From Paenibacillus sp. JDR-2 (lineage in GTDB: Bacteria; Bacillota; Bacilli; Paenibacillales; Paenibacillaceae): 64,000 nt of DNA. The position numbers were made by a program, and so were the translations under genes. The stretch is from the NCBI RefSeq assembly GCF_000023585.1, contig NC_012914.1:3688001-3752000 (forward strand), read 5' to 3'. Positions 8,370-18,500 of this stretch are shown here, piece after piece. Below the pieces are notes generated by a model. It was not told the DNA's origin. It saw only the letters and a program-made list of their open reading frames with translations, and searched no databases. How positions within the stretch are numbered: the first letter of the stretch is position 1; each line of letters opens with the position of its first letter.

Positions 8370-9197
8370 ATGAGATCGTTAACCTCCGGAAGCTTATGGA
8401 AAATCATCGGCATTTCCGCCGTTTTGTCGACCGTGCTGTTGGCCGCAGGGTTTGGATTCGCCGTCAAAGACTTGCTTTATCCAAAAGGCGAGGTGTTCGC
8501 GGGGAGTGTAAACGTACCTGCGCTGCCGGCGGGAGGCAAGCTTAGTGAAGGCAAGAACATTGTAATCACGGCTATCGGCGACTCGCTGACGAAAGGAACC
8601 GGCGACGCGTCAGGCGAAGGTTACGTCAAGCAGGTCGTCGCGCTGCTGAAACAGAAATACCCGGACACGTCCGTACGTCTCAACAACAATTTGGCCATCG
8701 GTGGCTTGAAGGCCAATCGGCTGGCGCAGATGCTCGAAACCGATAAGGGTTACAGCTTTGCGCTCAGGCAGGCGAACGTAATCGTATTCACCATCGGCGG
8801 GAACGATCTGTTCCATATCGCCTCGGGCACGAGTCCGGGCAAGAAGGCGGGGGACTTGAACCTGGATAAGCTGAAGGCTGAGCTGCCACAGGGCTTGAAC
8901 CGGCTGGCGCAGATCGTGAAGCATCTCCATGCGATCAATCCCAATGCGCAGGTCGTCTACGTGGGGTTGTACAATCCGTTTTACGATATACCGGAATATC
9001 GGGGCGGCTCTCTCCAAATCCAGCAGTGGAACGACCGGGCGTATGCGCTGCTTCACCAATACCCCAACATGACGATGGTCCCGACGTTCGATCTGTTCGA
9101 GAACGCAATCGGCCGGTACCTCTCGTCGGATCATTTTCATCCCAATCACGACGGGTACGCGCAAATCGCCGCACGCATCGTGCAGTCAATGGAATAG
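8370..9197 (+). CDS. Membrane-anchored or secreted SGNH/GDSL hydrolase
   Basis: 275 residues with an N-terminal hydrophobic anchor (about 11-32). The SGNH blocks are clear: GDSL at 70-73 with Ser72 as nucleophile, GGND near 148, and the C-terminal DHFHPNHDGY with the Asp/His pair. It should hydrolyse an ester (lipid or acyl group) at the cell surface. GAGGAG precedes the ATG by about 11 bases. It leads an operon with an ABC ATPase (12-base gap) and an ABC-2 permease, suggesting lipid or envelope-peptide handling. Confidence 0.82.
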   Translation: MRSLTSGSLWKIIGISAVLSTVLLAAGFGFAVKDLLYPKGEVFAGSVNVPALPAGGKLSEGKNIVITAIGDSLTKGTGDASGEGYVKQVVALLKQKYPDTSVRLNNNLAIGGLKANRLAQMLETDKGYSFALRQANVIVFTIGGNDLFHIASGTSPGKKAGDLNLDKLKAELPQGLNRLAQIVKHLHAINPNAQVVYVGLYNPFYDIPEYRGGSLQIQQWNDRAYALLHQYPNMTMVPTFDLFENAIGRYLSSDHFHPNHDGYAQIAARIVQSME

Positions 9198-9209
9198 GAG
9201 GAAACGAGC

Positions 9210-10199
9210 ATGCAACACGCGAGACAGGAGTCCGGACAGTCGACTCAAAAGGATGACGTGCTGTTCGTCCGCAACGTCATGAAACAAATCGGCGGCAAAC
9301 CAATCATCAAGGACGTCACTTTCGAGGTCCGCGCCGGCGAAATCTTCGGATTTCTCGGGCCGAACGGCGCCGGAAAAACGACGATGATCCGCATGCTCGT
9401 CGATCTGATTAAGCCATCTTCAGGCGAGATTCTGATCTGCGGCGAAGACATCGGCCGCAATCCCGAAGCCGCGCTGCGCAACGTCGGCTGCATCGTCGAA
9501 AATCCCGAAGCCTATTCCTATCTGACGGGCTGGGAAAATCTCGAGCATTTCGCGCGCATGCAGCGCGGCATCGATAACGAACGCATTCGCGAGGTCGCTG
9601 CCATCGTAGGCCTCGACGATCGAATCCATGACAAAGTAAAAACTTACTCGCTGGGCATGCGTCAACGGCTCGGCATCGCGCAGGCGCTGCTCGGCCGGCC
9701 GAAGCTGCTCATCCTTGACGAGCCGACTAACGGGCTCGATCCGAAAGGCATCAAGGAGCTGCGGGAATTCGTCCGCATGCTGGCCAATCAAGGGTTGAGC
9801 CTATTTATCTCGAGCCACCTGCTAAGCGAGATTCAACTAATGTGCGACCGCGTTGCGATTATCAGCCACGGCGAGGTGCTAGCCGTCGGCACGGTGGACG
9901 AGCTAATTCGCGGCGCTGACAATTACGTCGTTTGGCAATTCGAGCAGCCGGAGGAGGGGCGTCGCCTGCTCGCGGGCGAAGGCGACGTCGAACTCGTGTT
10001 GGAGCACGAAAAACGGATCGACGAGAGCTTGCTCACGGGGATGAAGGAGGCACTCATCACGGATATGAACCCGGACCGGATCTCGTCCCTGGTCGAGAAG
10101 GCGGTACGCGCCGGCATCGGCATCGTGTCGGTACACAGCATCGCGCCAACGCTGGAGCAGTTATTTTTACGGATGACGGAAGGTGAAAGCATTGGATAG
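9210..10199 (+). CDS. ABC-2 type exporter, ATP-binding protein
   Basis: 329 residues. Walker A GPNGAGKTT at 50-58, signature YSLGMRQRLG, Walker B LLILDEPTNGLDP and the His switch in SSHLLSE are intact. The roughly 90 residues after the ATPase domain resemble the C-terminal extension of BcrA-type bacitracin/lantibiotic exporters. TAGGAGG sits 7 bases before the ATG. It works with the permease that overlaps its 3' end. Confidence 0.87.
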   Translation: MQHARQESGQSTQKDDVLFVRNVMKQIGGKPIIKDVTFEVRAGEIFGFLGPNGAGKTTMIRMLVDLIKPSSGEILICGEDIGRNPEAALRNVGCIVENPEAYSYLTGWENLEHFARMQRGIDNERIREVAAIVGLDDRIHDKVKTYSLGMRQRLGIAQALLGRPKLLILDEPTNGLDPKGIKELREFVRMLANQGLSLFISSHLLSEIQLMCDRVAIISHGEVLAVGTVDELIRGADNYVVWQFEQPEEGRRLLAGEGDVELVLEHEKRIDESLLTGMKEALITDMNPDRISSLVEKAVRAGIGIVSVHSIAPTLEQLFLRMTEGESIG

Positions 10200-11178
10200 A
10201 TTGCTCCCGCTCATACAAAACGAAACGCTCAAGATCTGGAAGAAGAAACGGTTTTTCGTCATCGTGCTCGTGCTGCTGATCCTTATTCCGATCTTTACGT
10301 ACGCCCAGCATCGCATCACCGAAACGAATAAGAAAAATTTCAAGGATTGGCGCAATCAGCTCGTGCAGCAAATCAGCGAATACCAAAACATACTCTCTAG
10401 CGACAGGATCCCGGACGAATGGAAGCGATCGCGGCGGATTGCCGTGCAACAGCTCCAGTATTACCTGGATCACGACGTCAATCCGGACTCGCCGAACGGC
10501 GTCACGTTCACCCGAAGCTTCCTGTCGAACGCGGTAACGCTTTTCTTCCCGCTTCTCGTACTTGCCCTCGCTTCCGATCTTGTATCGGGCGAACGTACGG
10601 CGGGCACGATCAAGATGCTGCTGACGCGGCCCGTGCGCCGATGGAAGATCCTGTTCAGCAAACTCGTGGCACTCAGCCTCTACGTATCATTAATCATTGT
10701 GATCAGCGCCGTCCTTTGTTATCTTATATCAGGCGCGGTTTTCGGCTACAAAGGGTGGGAAATGCCCGTATTTACGGGGTTTGTCATCAACGGTTCATCG
10801 GTCGAAAGCAGCTTCGTGCACGCGATTCCGCAATGGCTTTATCTGCTGATGGAGGCCGGGCTGATCTGGGTGTCGGCCATGACGGTAGCCTTGCTCTCGC
10901 TGATGGTATCCGTGCTCGTACGCAGTACGGCCGCGAGCATCGTGACGATGATGGCAGCCGTCATTTCCGGAACTCTCTTATCGAACATGACTTCCTCCTG
11001 GCACAGCGCGAAGTTTATTTTCTCCGTCAATCTGCAGCTGACTAATTATTTGGAGGGCTCGCCGCCGCCGATCACGGGCATGACGCTTGGCTTCTCGCTT
11101 GTCATTTTAGCCTGCTGGGGAGTAGCTTCCCTGGCCGTTTCGTTCTTCGTCTTTACGAAACAGGATATCTTGAATTAG
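10192..11178 (+). CDS. ABC-2 type exporter, permease
   Basis: About 328 residues starting at TTG 10192, which overlaps the ATPase stop by 8 bases and has GGAAGG at a proper distance; GTG 10183 is an alternative. A first membrane segment (FFVIVLVLLILIPIFTYA) is followed by a large outer loop rich in Gln/Arg and then five more segments, the ABC2_membrane layout. It contains the usual SGERTAGTIKMLLTRPVRR cytoplasmic motif. Partner of the preceding ATPase; possibly antibiotic or lipid export. Confidence 0.83.
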   Translation: MDRLLPLIQNETLKIWKKKRFFVIVLVLLILIPIFTYAQHRITETNKKNFKDWRNQLVQQISEYQNILSSDRIPDEWKRSRRIAVQQLQYYLDHDVNPDSPNGVTFTRSFLSNAVTLFFPLLVLALASDLVSGERTAGTIKMLLTRPVRRWKILFSKLVALSLYVSLIIVISAVLCYLISGAVFGYKGWEMPVFTGFVINGSSVESSFVHAIPQWLYLLMEAGLIWVSAMTVALLSLMVSVLVRSTAASIVTMMAAVISGTLLSNMTSSWHSAKFIFSVNLQLTNYLEGSPPPITGMTLGFSLVILACWGVASLAVSFFVFTKQDILN

Positions 11179-11290
11179 AATAGCTTGAAGATCGCAGACT
11201 ATTACGTTTTAAAGAGTAAGTTATAAATGGATGAAACGAAGTGCGTCAATAATCGTTATACAGAATAAATTAAGATACGGAGGTGTTCTG

Positions 11291-11758
11291 ATGAATTTTC
11301 TGAAAGGCGCAGGAAAGCTGGCGGGCGATTTCACGGGCAGAGTACTTGGAGGCACTGTGCGAGTTGCCGGTGAACTTGTTCATAGTGATTACATTAAAGA
11401 AATCGGTAATGATGTGGAAAGAGTGACGGCAAAGACTGGCGAACTGGCAGGCCAGGCAGCGAGTGGTGTATGGGATGTTGGCGCTGGTTTAATAACGGCG
11501 GATAAGCGGCAGGCGAAGACCGGATTCGAAGATCTTGGAGATGCGGTCACGACTACTATTAGGGGGGCCGGCCAAGGAATCGAATACGTGGTCGAAAGCG
11601 GAAAAGATGTTGTGACGGGCATTAAGGAAAACGATAAGCAGCTGATTAAAGATGGCGCCAAGAAACTGGGCAAAGCAGCCGCAGTATCCATAATTGCAGT
11701 CGGTGTAATCGACATCGTTGATGGTCCGGACGGAATGGGTACGTCAGAGACAACCTAA
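11291..11758 (+). CDS. Hypothetical protein with Gly/Ala amphipathic repeats
   Basis: 155 residues from ATG 11291 (CGGAGGTG 6 bases upstream). The sequence alternates short helices of the pattern G-x-LAG-x-x-x-x-VWDVG / GAGQGIEYVVESGKDVV, with few hydrophobic blocks until a C-terminal stretch (AAAVSIIAVGVIDIVDG). This suggests a repeated amphipathic helix that may lie on a membrane or bundle. No family is recognised with confidence. Single gene with its own terminator. Confidence 0.65.
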   Translation: MNFLKGAGKLAGDFTGRVLGGTVRVAGELVHSDYIKEIGNDVERVTAKTGELAGQAASGVWDVGAGLITADKRQAKTGFEDLGDAVTTTIRGAGQGIEYVVESGKDVVTGIKENDKQLIKDGAKKLGKAAAVSIIAVGVIDIVDGPDGMGTSETT

Positions 11759-11779
11759 TAACTTAATTGAAAACTTTAA

Positions 11780-11809
11780 AACGGCAGCTAACAGCTGCCG
11801 TTTTTTTTA
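11780..11809 (+). terminator. Rho-independent terminator
   Basis: AACGGCAGCT-AAC-AGCTGCCGTT stem of ten pairs followed by eight T. Confidence 0.9.
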
Positions 11810-11951
11810 TTTAGTCGAATGTATACGGAGGTTAGCGTAATAAATATAGTTGAATCAACAAATGAATGTTGTCATTTTGAATGACTTAGGATAGATAAGC
11901 CGGCATCATCGGCAACGGGTAGGTTAATTCAAGGAGAGGGTGATCACTGAT

Positions 11952-12485
11952 ATGGATAAAATATTAGACTCGCTTATCGAAGGATTTAAGAAGCAATATT
12001 CGAAATCAAAAGCAATTATTCCGCCAAAGATATATGATGTAACACCTCAAAGTAAGAAAGAGATTTTCGACATGAAATTCCCCGGCCTTTATTTTTTCTA
12101 TGGCCAGACGAGTTATTGCTCCAATAAAAAGATACTTTTTATCGGAATATCCGGAACAAATGGTGGTGTTGGGAAAAGAGTTCAAAGTCAAATCAGCAAA
12201 CGCAAATCGGATCCTGAATTTCAAAAAAACATGAAAGAGTTGGGGTATGACGGAGTTATTCACTATGACACGGCTAGTTTTTTAGACAGTGCGAAAGCGA
12301 CGGTGTTATTAGAAGAGATTCATATCGTGGAGTTTGAGGGAGAAGAAAACCTGAAGCTTGTTGAAAGGTTTCTTTGTATCGAAGAAGAGCCTCTTTTTTG
12401 TAAAGAGCACATTACAGAACCGATCAAAAATCGGCATAAACGCTATATAGAAGATTGTGAGGACAAGATACTCCAATCTGAATAA
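11952..12485 (+). CDS. Divergent GIY-YIG-like protein
   Basis: 177 residues from ATG 11952 (AAGGAGAGG about 12 bases upstream; GTG 11940 is an alternative). The order GLYFF (45-49), LFIGISG (62-68), Arg76 in GKRVQSQ and a distant Glu in LVERFLCIEEEPLFC mimics GIY, YIG, the catalytic Arg and the metal Glu of GIY-YIG nucleases. YIG reads FIG, so activity is unsure. AT-richer than the genes around 8-10 kb. It may be a stand-alone nuclease-like factor from a mobile or defence context, but no partner is visible. Confidence 0.5.
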   Translation: MDKILDSLIEGFKKQYSKSKAIIPPKIYDVTPQSKKEIFDMKFPGLYFFYGQTSYCSNKKILFIGISGTNGGVGKRVQSQISKRKSDPEFQKNMKELGYDGVIHYDTASFLDSAKATVLLEEIHIVEFEGEENLKLVERFLCIEEEPLFCKEHITEPIKNRHKRYIEDCEDKILQSE

Positions 12486-12745
12486 CCTCGCTAATGGATG
12501 CTATGGTGATTCAAACTCCGTTTTAAAGGTTATATCTTAGAAAAGAAGCAGCATTCAACGTATCCCTATTTATCATTTTGCATTTGCCGAAGAATAGAAC
12601 CAATCTGAAATGCCAGAGTCGTCTAATTCTTTTGATACCGGCATGAGTCTAGGTCTTGTTGAACGCTTGCTCCCTTTTTGTTGGTCCATGGAGCAAGTGT
12701 TTATTTTGTTTGGGATACGTTATTAATCATTTGGGGGAATTTTCG

Positions 12746-12928
12746 ATGAATAAACAATCTTTGGATTTCATTAAACAAACACTGGAAGGATTAAAGCAAA
12801 GGACAGCTTCTGTACTGGAAGAGGGACAGATTGAGCACGTTATTCTGATGTTGGACAGGAAGTACCCCGCGCATCTGTTAGAAGAAACAACAAGAACAAA
12901 ACATAAACACGAAATCAAACTAATTTGA
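12746..12928 (+). CDS. Small hypothetical protein (60 residues)
   Basis: Starts at ATG 12746 after TGGGGGAA. The protein is largely helical and charged (ending in a KHKHEIK tail) with no membrane segment or known motif. The next small gene begins 18 bases later with a strong AAGGAG, so the two probably form an operon. Confidence 0.55.
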   Translation: MNKQSLDFIKQTLEGLKQRTASVLEEGQIEHVILMLDRKYPAHLLEETTRTKHKHEIKLI

Positions 12929-12946
12929 CGATAAGGAGTGATTGGA

Positions 12947-13297
12947 ATGTCTTCCGAGAAAACACTATACGTTTCTGTATCCAACAAAAGTCTTGATACG
13001 GGCGCCTCTATGAATGAGCAGCTTGAGGTCCGCGGGACAGAGGAGGAGCTTGAAAAGCTACATCGTATGCTTGAGCAACTACAGCGGGACGATGAAGTGA
13101 CCCAATTCAGAGCTCCAATTCCGTATAAATCCGCCGATCACGATAAAGCAACGGATCAGTTTAACGATGATCTGCTCAAACTCTATCAAGTAATCTACAA
13201 TTTGGGTACCGACAAGACGAAAGCTCATATTCATGATATGAACATACTTAATAAGCTTCAGGATACCGATTACGATTATCCCGGCTACGAGCGTTAA
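12947..13297 (+). CDS. Hypothetical protein
   Basis: 116 residues from ATG 12947, with AAGGAG 10 bases before it. An Asp/Glu-rich helical segment (EEELEKLHRMLEQLQRDDEV) is followed by a Tyr/Asp-rich tail (DTDYDYPGYER). No recognised family. It pairs with the preceding 60-residue gene. Confidence 0.55.
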   Translation: MSSEKTLYVSVSNKSLDTGASMNEQLEVRGTEEELEKLHRMLEQLQRDDEVTQFRAPIPYKSADHDKATDQFNDDLLKLYQVIYNLGTDKTKAHIHDMNILNKLQDTDYDYPGYER

Positions 13298-13301
13298 TTG
13301 C

Positions 13302-13455
13302 GGGAACAACTGGCACCTTAGTGGGCTTGTCTGGATCAATAAACGTCAATAATCTTCAACCCGGCGTTTATCTGTATGGGATCAGCAAGAATGTAGTCAA
13401 CAACTCTGTGTCACCATTGCCTGCAAATATCCCATTGCACGGGATGATGCCGTGA
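13302..13455 (+). other. Open segment with protein-like composition, no start
   Basis: A frame just after the previous stop reads through GTTGTLVGLSGSINVNNLQ, then PGVYLYGISKN, and ends at TGA 13455. It has no start or ribosome site. The wording is protein-like (Gly/Val/Asn-rich, as in surface or collagen-like tails) and may be the end of a lost gene. The rest of 13456-13580 holds nothing recognisable. Confidence 0.3.
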
Positions 13456-13583
13456 GTCTTTTCGTAAATCCCAACCTTTCGCAAAGCGCTATATACGCCG
13501 TATTTCCTAATACAGCAATCTAGTTAAACAAGGCTAGCGGGAAAGCTTTAAGAACTACTTGATTGTGATTAAGCCATAGCGCT

Positions 13584-13640
13584 TGTCGGTCGGCAGCAAC
13601 ATCTGTACAACGCAAGTCGCATAAACTGCGGCTTTTTTTG
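13584..13640 (+). repeat. Dispersed intergenic repeat with terminator, copy 1
   Basis: A block of about 56 bases beginning TGTCGG, passing through CAACATCTGTACAACG and ending in the hairpin AGTCGCA-TAAAC-TGCGGCT plus seven T. The last 41 bases match the copy at 24401-24456 with one difference. It can terminate transcription from the left. From here to 13873 there is only the upstream region of the next operon. Confidence 0.8.
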
Positions 13641-13873
13641 TTTTTGTCTAGAAGTTCTAGTCGTCACCTCAACGCATGAACTTCTATACAGTCCCGTAAT
13701 CCCGGAAATGCACGATTTACTAAGCTAAACCAGCTAATATCTCGCTCCGATCGATTCGCCGAAGCACGTACGGCCGATTTTTAAGGAGTGTTCGGGTCCC
13801 GTAGGCGAAATAGCTGGTATAATAGAGGGAAGTTTTAAGAATACATGACGACGTAACCGGGAGTCAACGAATT

Positions 13874-15589
13874 ATGGATATGGACTACATGCTGGAGGAC
13901 GGCGCGTGGCGGCGGCTGCTAGAGGGCGTCGCCGCGCGCTTCGATGAACTGACGATCATACGGGGGTTTCAATATTATAAACAGGGACGGGTCGAAGAAT
14001 TGGAGCTCCGCGATGACGGCGTGCATGTTGACGCGCGCGTCAAGGATAACCGAATGTACGACGTTGCCGTCGATCTGGACGACCTCGACGCGAGCGAATG
14101 CGCCTGCTCCGCGAACCGCGCCTGCACACACATGGCCGCAACGCTGATGCGTTACGCGGAGCTATGCGGCCGGCCGATCCAAGCGCTCGCCAACGCGCGC
14201 AGCGCCTTGAAGAGCGCGTCCGCCAGCGGCAAGCCGGACGGCGGACGCGGCGGTGCCCGCCATGGCGAAAGAGCAGCCGCGGAAGCGCCGTCACGGGCTG
14301 GCAACGGCGGCGATGGCGTGGACCGAGGAGTCGCGCCGGAAGCCCCTCGGCTTATCCGGCCGACCTTAACGGAGGCGGAGCTGACCGAGTTACCCGTCGC
14401 CAAGTGGCACGAACGGTTCCAGGAGCGCTGGGGACCGGTGCATCAGCACATCCGAACAGCGCAGGAGGCTGGCGAGCTGCTCGCCGACCTGCAGGCGATG
14501 CGGCCCATGCTGCCCTGGGCGCTGGAGCAATTGTTCACGCTCAATGCCTTGCTATTCCTGCTGGAACAAATGGTCAAGCCGTCTCAGGCGGACGGGCGCC
14601 AAGCGGGCCTGTTCATGGGCTACCATACAAAGCTCGCGCTCGAGGGGCTGCTGGGTCAAGCGCAGAACCTGCTCGAGGACAAGCTCGCGCTGGCGAACGA
14701 CAACTCCGCATACTGGGACCGGCTGATGGAGACGGCGGATTTTCTTAGGGAGCGTATGCTGACCGAGGATAAGACGCTCGCCTGCTTCGCGGCACTCTAT
14801 GCTTGGATGTGGCAGCGCTGGCTCAGCCCAGGCTCGGCAGGAAGTGCAGCGCTCTACGAAGAGGAGCTGCGCCAGCTGCAGGCGTCGGAGGCGGAGCTTG
14901 GTTCGTCCATCTCGCGGCTGTCGTGGACGCTTGCTCAGTGTCTGCTTCTGATTTACTTGGCGCGCGACGCGGAAGCGCGGGCGCTGCTTGCCCGGGACGG
15001 AATCAAGCTGATGCTGAAGCCGGAACATATCTCGCCGCTGCTCGGCGTCCTTGAGCGCGCGGAGCAATGGACGCGGCTGCGCGACTGGCTCACGGAGACC
15101 GGACCGCTGCTCGTTGGCTTCCGCGGCGAAGACCTGGCGTCCTATGGCGACTACTGGGCTGTGATCGTAACACAGCTACCGGAGGCGGAGCCGGCGATGT
15201 GGCGCACGCTCCAGGAGATGTTGCCATTCTCGCGAACCATCTACGAAGACGCCCTGGCTGCGCACGGCAGGTGGGACCGGTGGATTGACTTGCAGATGTG
15301 CATGGGCCAGGACCCGCTGTCATTCCGTGTGACCATGCTGAAACCGGTCGAGAAGGAGGCGCCGGAGCTGCTGCTGCCCTTCTACCATCAGGCGGTGGAA
15401 CGGTATGTGCTGCAGAAAAACCGCGACGGCTATAAGGCGGCGGCGAAGCTGCTGAAGCGGCTTGCCAAGCTGTACGTACGGCTGAAGAGGAGCGAACGGT
15501 GGGAACAGTTCATTGCCGCGTTCGCAAGCCGGAACAGTCGGCTGCGGGCGCTGCAGGAAGAACTGCGAAAAGGAGGACTGCTGTCATGA
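13874..15589 (+). CDS. ywqB: SWIM zinc-finger protein, partner of SNF2 helicase
   Basis: 571 residues. The SWIM zinc knuckle is plain: Cys76-x-Cys78, Cys84-x-His86 (CACSANRACTH). After an Ala/Gly/Arg linker, the C-terminal two thirds is helical, as in B. subtilis YwqB. The stop overlaps the SNF2 gene's start (ATGA at 15586-15589), so translation is coupled. The gene is markedly GC-rich, with many Ala, Arg and Glu codons. SWIM domains bind DNA or proteins; with the ATPase it probably remodels DNA-protein complexes during repair or transcription. Confidence 0.85.
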   Translation: MDMDYMLEDGAWRRLLEGVAARFDELTIIRGFQYYKQGRVEELELRDDGVHVDARVKDNRMYDVAVDLDDLDASECACSANRACTHMAATLMRYAELCGRPIQALANARSALKSASASGKPDGGRGGARHGERAAAEAPSRAGNGGDGVDRGVAPEAPRLIRPTLTEAELTELPVAKWHERFQERWGPVHQHIRTAQEAGELLADLQAMRPMLPWALEQLFTLNALLFLLEQMVKPSQADGRQAGLFMGYHTKLALEGLLGQAQNLLEDKLALANDNSAYWDRLMETADFLRERMLTEDKTLACFAALYAWMWQRWLSPGSAGSAALYEEELRQLQASEAELGSSISRLSWTLAQCLLLIYLARDAEARALLARDGIKLMLKPEHISPLLGVLERAEQWTRLRDWLTETGPLLVGFRGEDLASYGDYWAVIVTQLPEAEPAMWRTLQEMLPFSRTIYEDALAAHGRWDRWIDLQMCMGQDPLSFRVTMLKPVEKEAPELLLPFYHQAVERYVLQKNRDGYKAAAKLLKRLAKLYVRLKRSERWEQFIAAFASRNSRLRALQEELRKGGLLS

Positions 15590-18500
15590 ACGCGTACGCC
15601 GATACGCTTACGATTCAAGCGAGCCTGACCGAACAAGGCGACGCGCTGCTCTATGGCGCGGACGCGTCCGGCTACGCGCCGGGGCTGCTCGTCAAGCAGA
15701 GGCTGTTTGCGTGGCACGAGCCGTCTTTCTATGGCACGGAGCTAGAGATCGAGAAACTACGTGACGAGTTGGAGCTTGTCGTGCTGCCAGCGGAGATGGT
15801 CGTGCCGTTCTTCGCCAACCCCGAAATGCTGCCGATGCACGTGAACTGGCGGCTCGAAGGCGACGCCGAGCGACTTGCCGCTCTCGCACCGGCGCTGGAG
15901 CGTGGCGTCGCAGAGCGGAAATTCATCCCGAGCTTCGAGGCTTACAAGGCCGGCAAGCTTCGGTGGACTTGGGACGCGGTGGCGCTCGACGCGAAGTCGC
16001 GCAAAACGCTGCGCGCCCTTGCGGGCGGCGACCAGTATGGCAGACTGGCCGAGGAGATTGATGGGGACGAGCCCGGCGGCTGGGATGAAGAAGACCACGG
16101 CGCGGAATCTGCGAATGCCGCCTTCCTAGCCGGCCTCGGCGCAGCCTTCTCTGCGGCGGTGTTTCATCGCTATTACGGAACGGAGGAAGCCGCCGGCGAT
16201 CTGCGCCGCGACTTCCCGCTGCTGTTCGCTCGCGACCGCGCCGCGGCGGCCGAAGGCCTAGACGAGCGCGGCTGGCTCGTCGCTGCCGGCTGGAAGGCTG
16301 ACACGCTGCCGTTCCGGCCGCTCCTGCAGCTTCTTGAGCCGGAGGACGCCGAAACCAGCGGCTGGCGCCTCGCGCTCCTGCTGCAGGACAAGCTCGAACC
16401 GGCGAAGCTCGCGCCAGTACGGCTGACCGCGGACGGCGAAGCCTCCGGGAAGTGGTCTTCCGGGTGGACGCCGCACGTGCACGAGCGCTCCGCGGCCTGG
16501 CTCGCGCATCTTCGCGCAAGTCTGCCGGCGGACCGATTGGCAGGAAGCTCCGCGGACGTGCTGAACGCACCGCTGTCGGACGACGAAGCGTGGCGGTTCC
16601 TAACTACGGATAGCCAACGACTATTGGCCGCAGGCTGGCAGGTATTGCTGCCTGCGTGGTGGGAGGAGGCGAGCCGCAAGAAGCCGCGGCTGCGGGCGAA
16701 GGTGCGCCCAGACGAGGGCAAAGCGGAGCGCGCGGGCGGAATCCGGTCCTTCTTCGGCCTCGACGCGCTGATCGAATTCGACTGGCGCGTGTCCATTGGC
16801 GATATAGACATCAGTGAGGCGGAGTTCCAAGAATTGGTCGCACGCGGCGAGCGGCTCGTGCAATTTCGCGGCCAATGGGTGCCGCTCGATCCAGCCCTGC
16901 TTGCGCAGATCCGCAAGGCGATGACCGGCGTCGATCCGCGGCGTGGCCTGTCCTTCCAGGACGTGCTGCAGCTGCATCTGCGCAGTAACCGTGGCTTCTT
17001 CATGCCGGCGACCTCGGGCAAGGACGCCGAAAGCGGCGGGGAGGAGGACGGCGACAACGAAGGCGAACTGGAGTTGGACCTCGAGCTGAACGCGCACCTG
17101 ACGACCGTCATGGCGCAGTTGACGCAGCAGGCGGACTGGCCGTCGATTCCCGTGCCGACAACGCTGCACGCGGAGCTGCGCAGTTACCAGCAGGGCGGCT
17201 ACTCCTGGCTCGCGTTTCTGCGAAGATTTGGGCTTGGAGCAGTCTTAGCCGATGACATGGGCCTTGGCAAAACAATTCAGTTCATCACGTACTTGCTGCA
17301 CATCGCCGAGGAAGCGACCGCCAAAGGAGGACGCCGTCCCGCGCTGCTGATTTGCCCGACATCGGTGCTCGGCAACTGGCAGAAGGAGGTTCGTCGATTC
17401 GCGCCGTCGCTGCGAATCTTGCTCCATTATGGAAGTAAGCGGCTGGGCGGCGACGCATTCTACGAGGAAGCGGCAGAGGCCGACCTTGTGCTGACATCGT
17501 ATGCCACGTCGACACTGGATCAGGAGCTGCTCGGAGGTTATACGTGGTCAGCGATTTGCCTCGACGAGGCGCAGAACATCAAGAACGCCAACACGAAGCA
17601 GGCCATGGCGGTCAAGAGTTTTCCCGCGCGGCATCGCATCGCCCTGACTGGCACACCGATCGAGAATAAGCTCGCGGAGCTATGGTCGATCTACGATTTT
17701 ACCAATCCAGGCTATCTTGGCACCGCCCGCGCCTTCGCCGAGCGATTCGGCCAAGCGATCGAGCGCGAACGCGACGAGAAGCGGACGCAGGAGCTGCAAC
17801 GGCTTGTGAAGCCGTTCATGCTGCGGCGCAAGAAGAAGGATCCGAATATTATGCTGGACCTGCCGGAGAAAAACGAGATGAAGACCTACATCCATCTTAC
17901 CGGTGAGCAAAGCGCGCTCTACGAGCAGACTGTCAAGGAGTTGATGGACGAGGTCAAGAAGCTGGAGGGCATTCAGCGCAAAGGCGCGATCCTCTCCGCG
18001 CTAACGCGGCTGAAGCAGTTGTGCAACCACCCCGTGCTGCTCACGAAGGAAGTCGTGCCGGTGCCGGAGGACGAGCGCGAGGAAGCTGCCGAATCGGCGA
18101 TGCTCATCAGCCGCTCCGCCAAGCTCGAACGGCTGCTCGACCTTGTGAAGGAGCTGCGCGAGGAGGGCGAGAGATGCCTGATCTTCACGCAATACATTGG
18201 CATGGGCGAAATGCTGCAGCGGGTGCTCGGCCGGGAGCTTGGTGAGCCCGTTCTGTACTTGCACGGCGGCTCGTCCAAGACTGCGCGCGACAGGATGATC
18301 GAGCAATTCCAGTCCAGGGAGCTGCCGCCCGCGGAGCAGCCGAACGTGTTCATCTTGTCAATTAAAGCCGGCGGCGTCGGGCTCAATCTGACCGCGGCGA
18401 ACCACGTATTCCATTTCGACCGCTGGTGGAACCCCGCCGTGGAGAACCAGGCGACGGACCGCGCCTACCGTATGGGTCAGACGCGCGACGTGCAGGTTCA

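Noticed and set aside
15923..17169. Long open frames on the minus strand within ywqA
   Set aside because: Arg/Ser/Pro-rich translations opposite a clear SNF2 gene; typical antisense shadows of GC-rich coding sequence.
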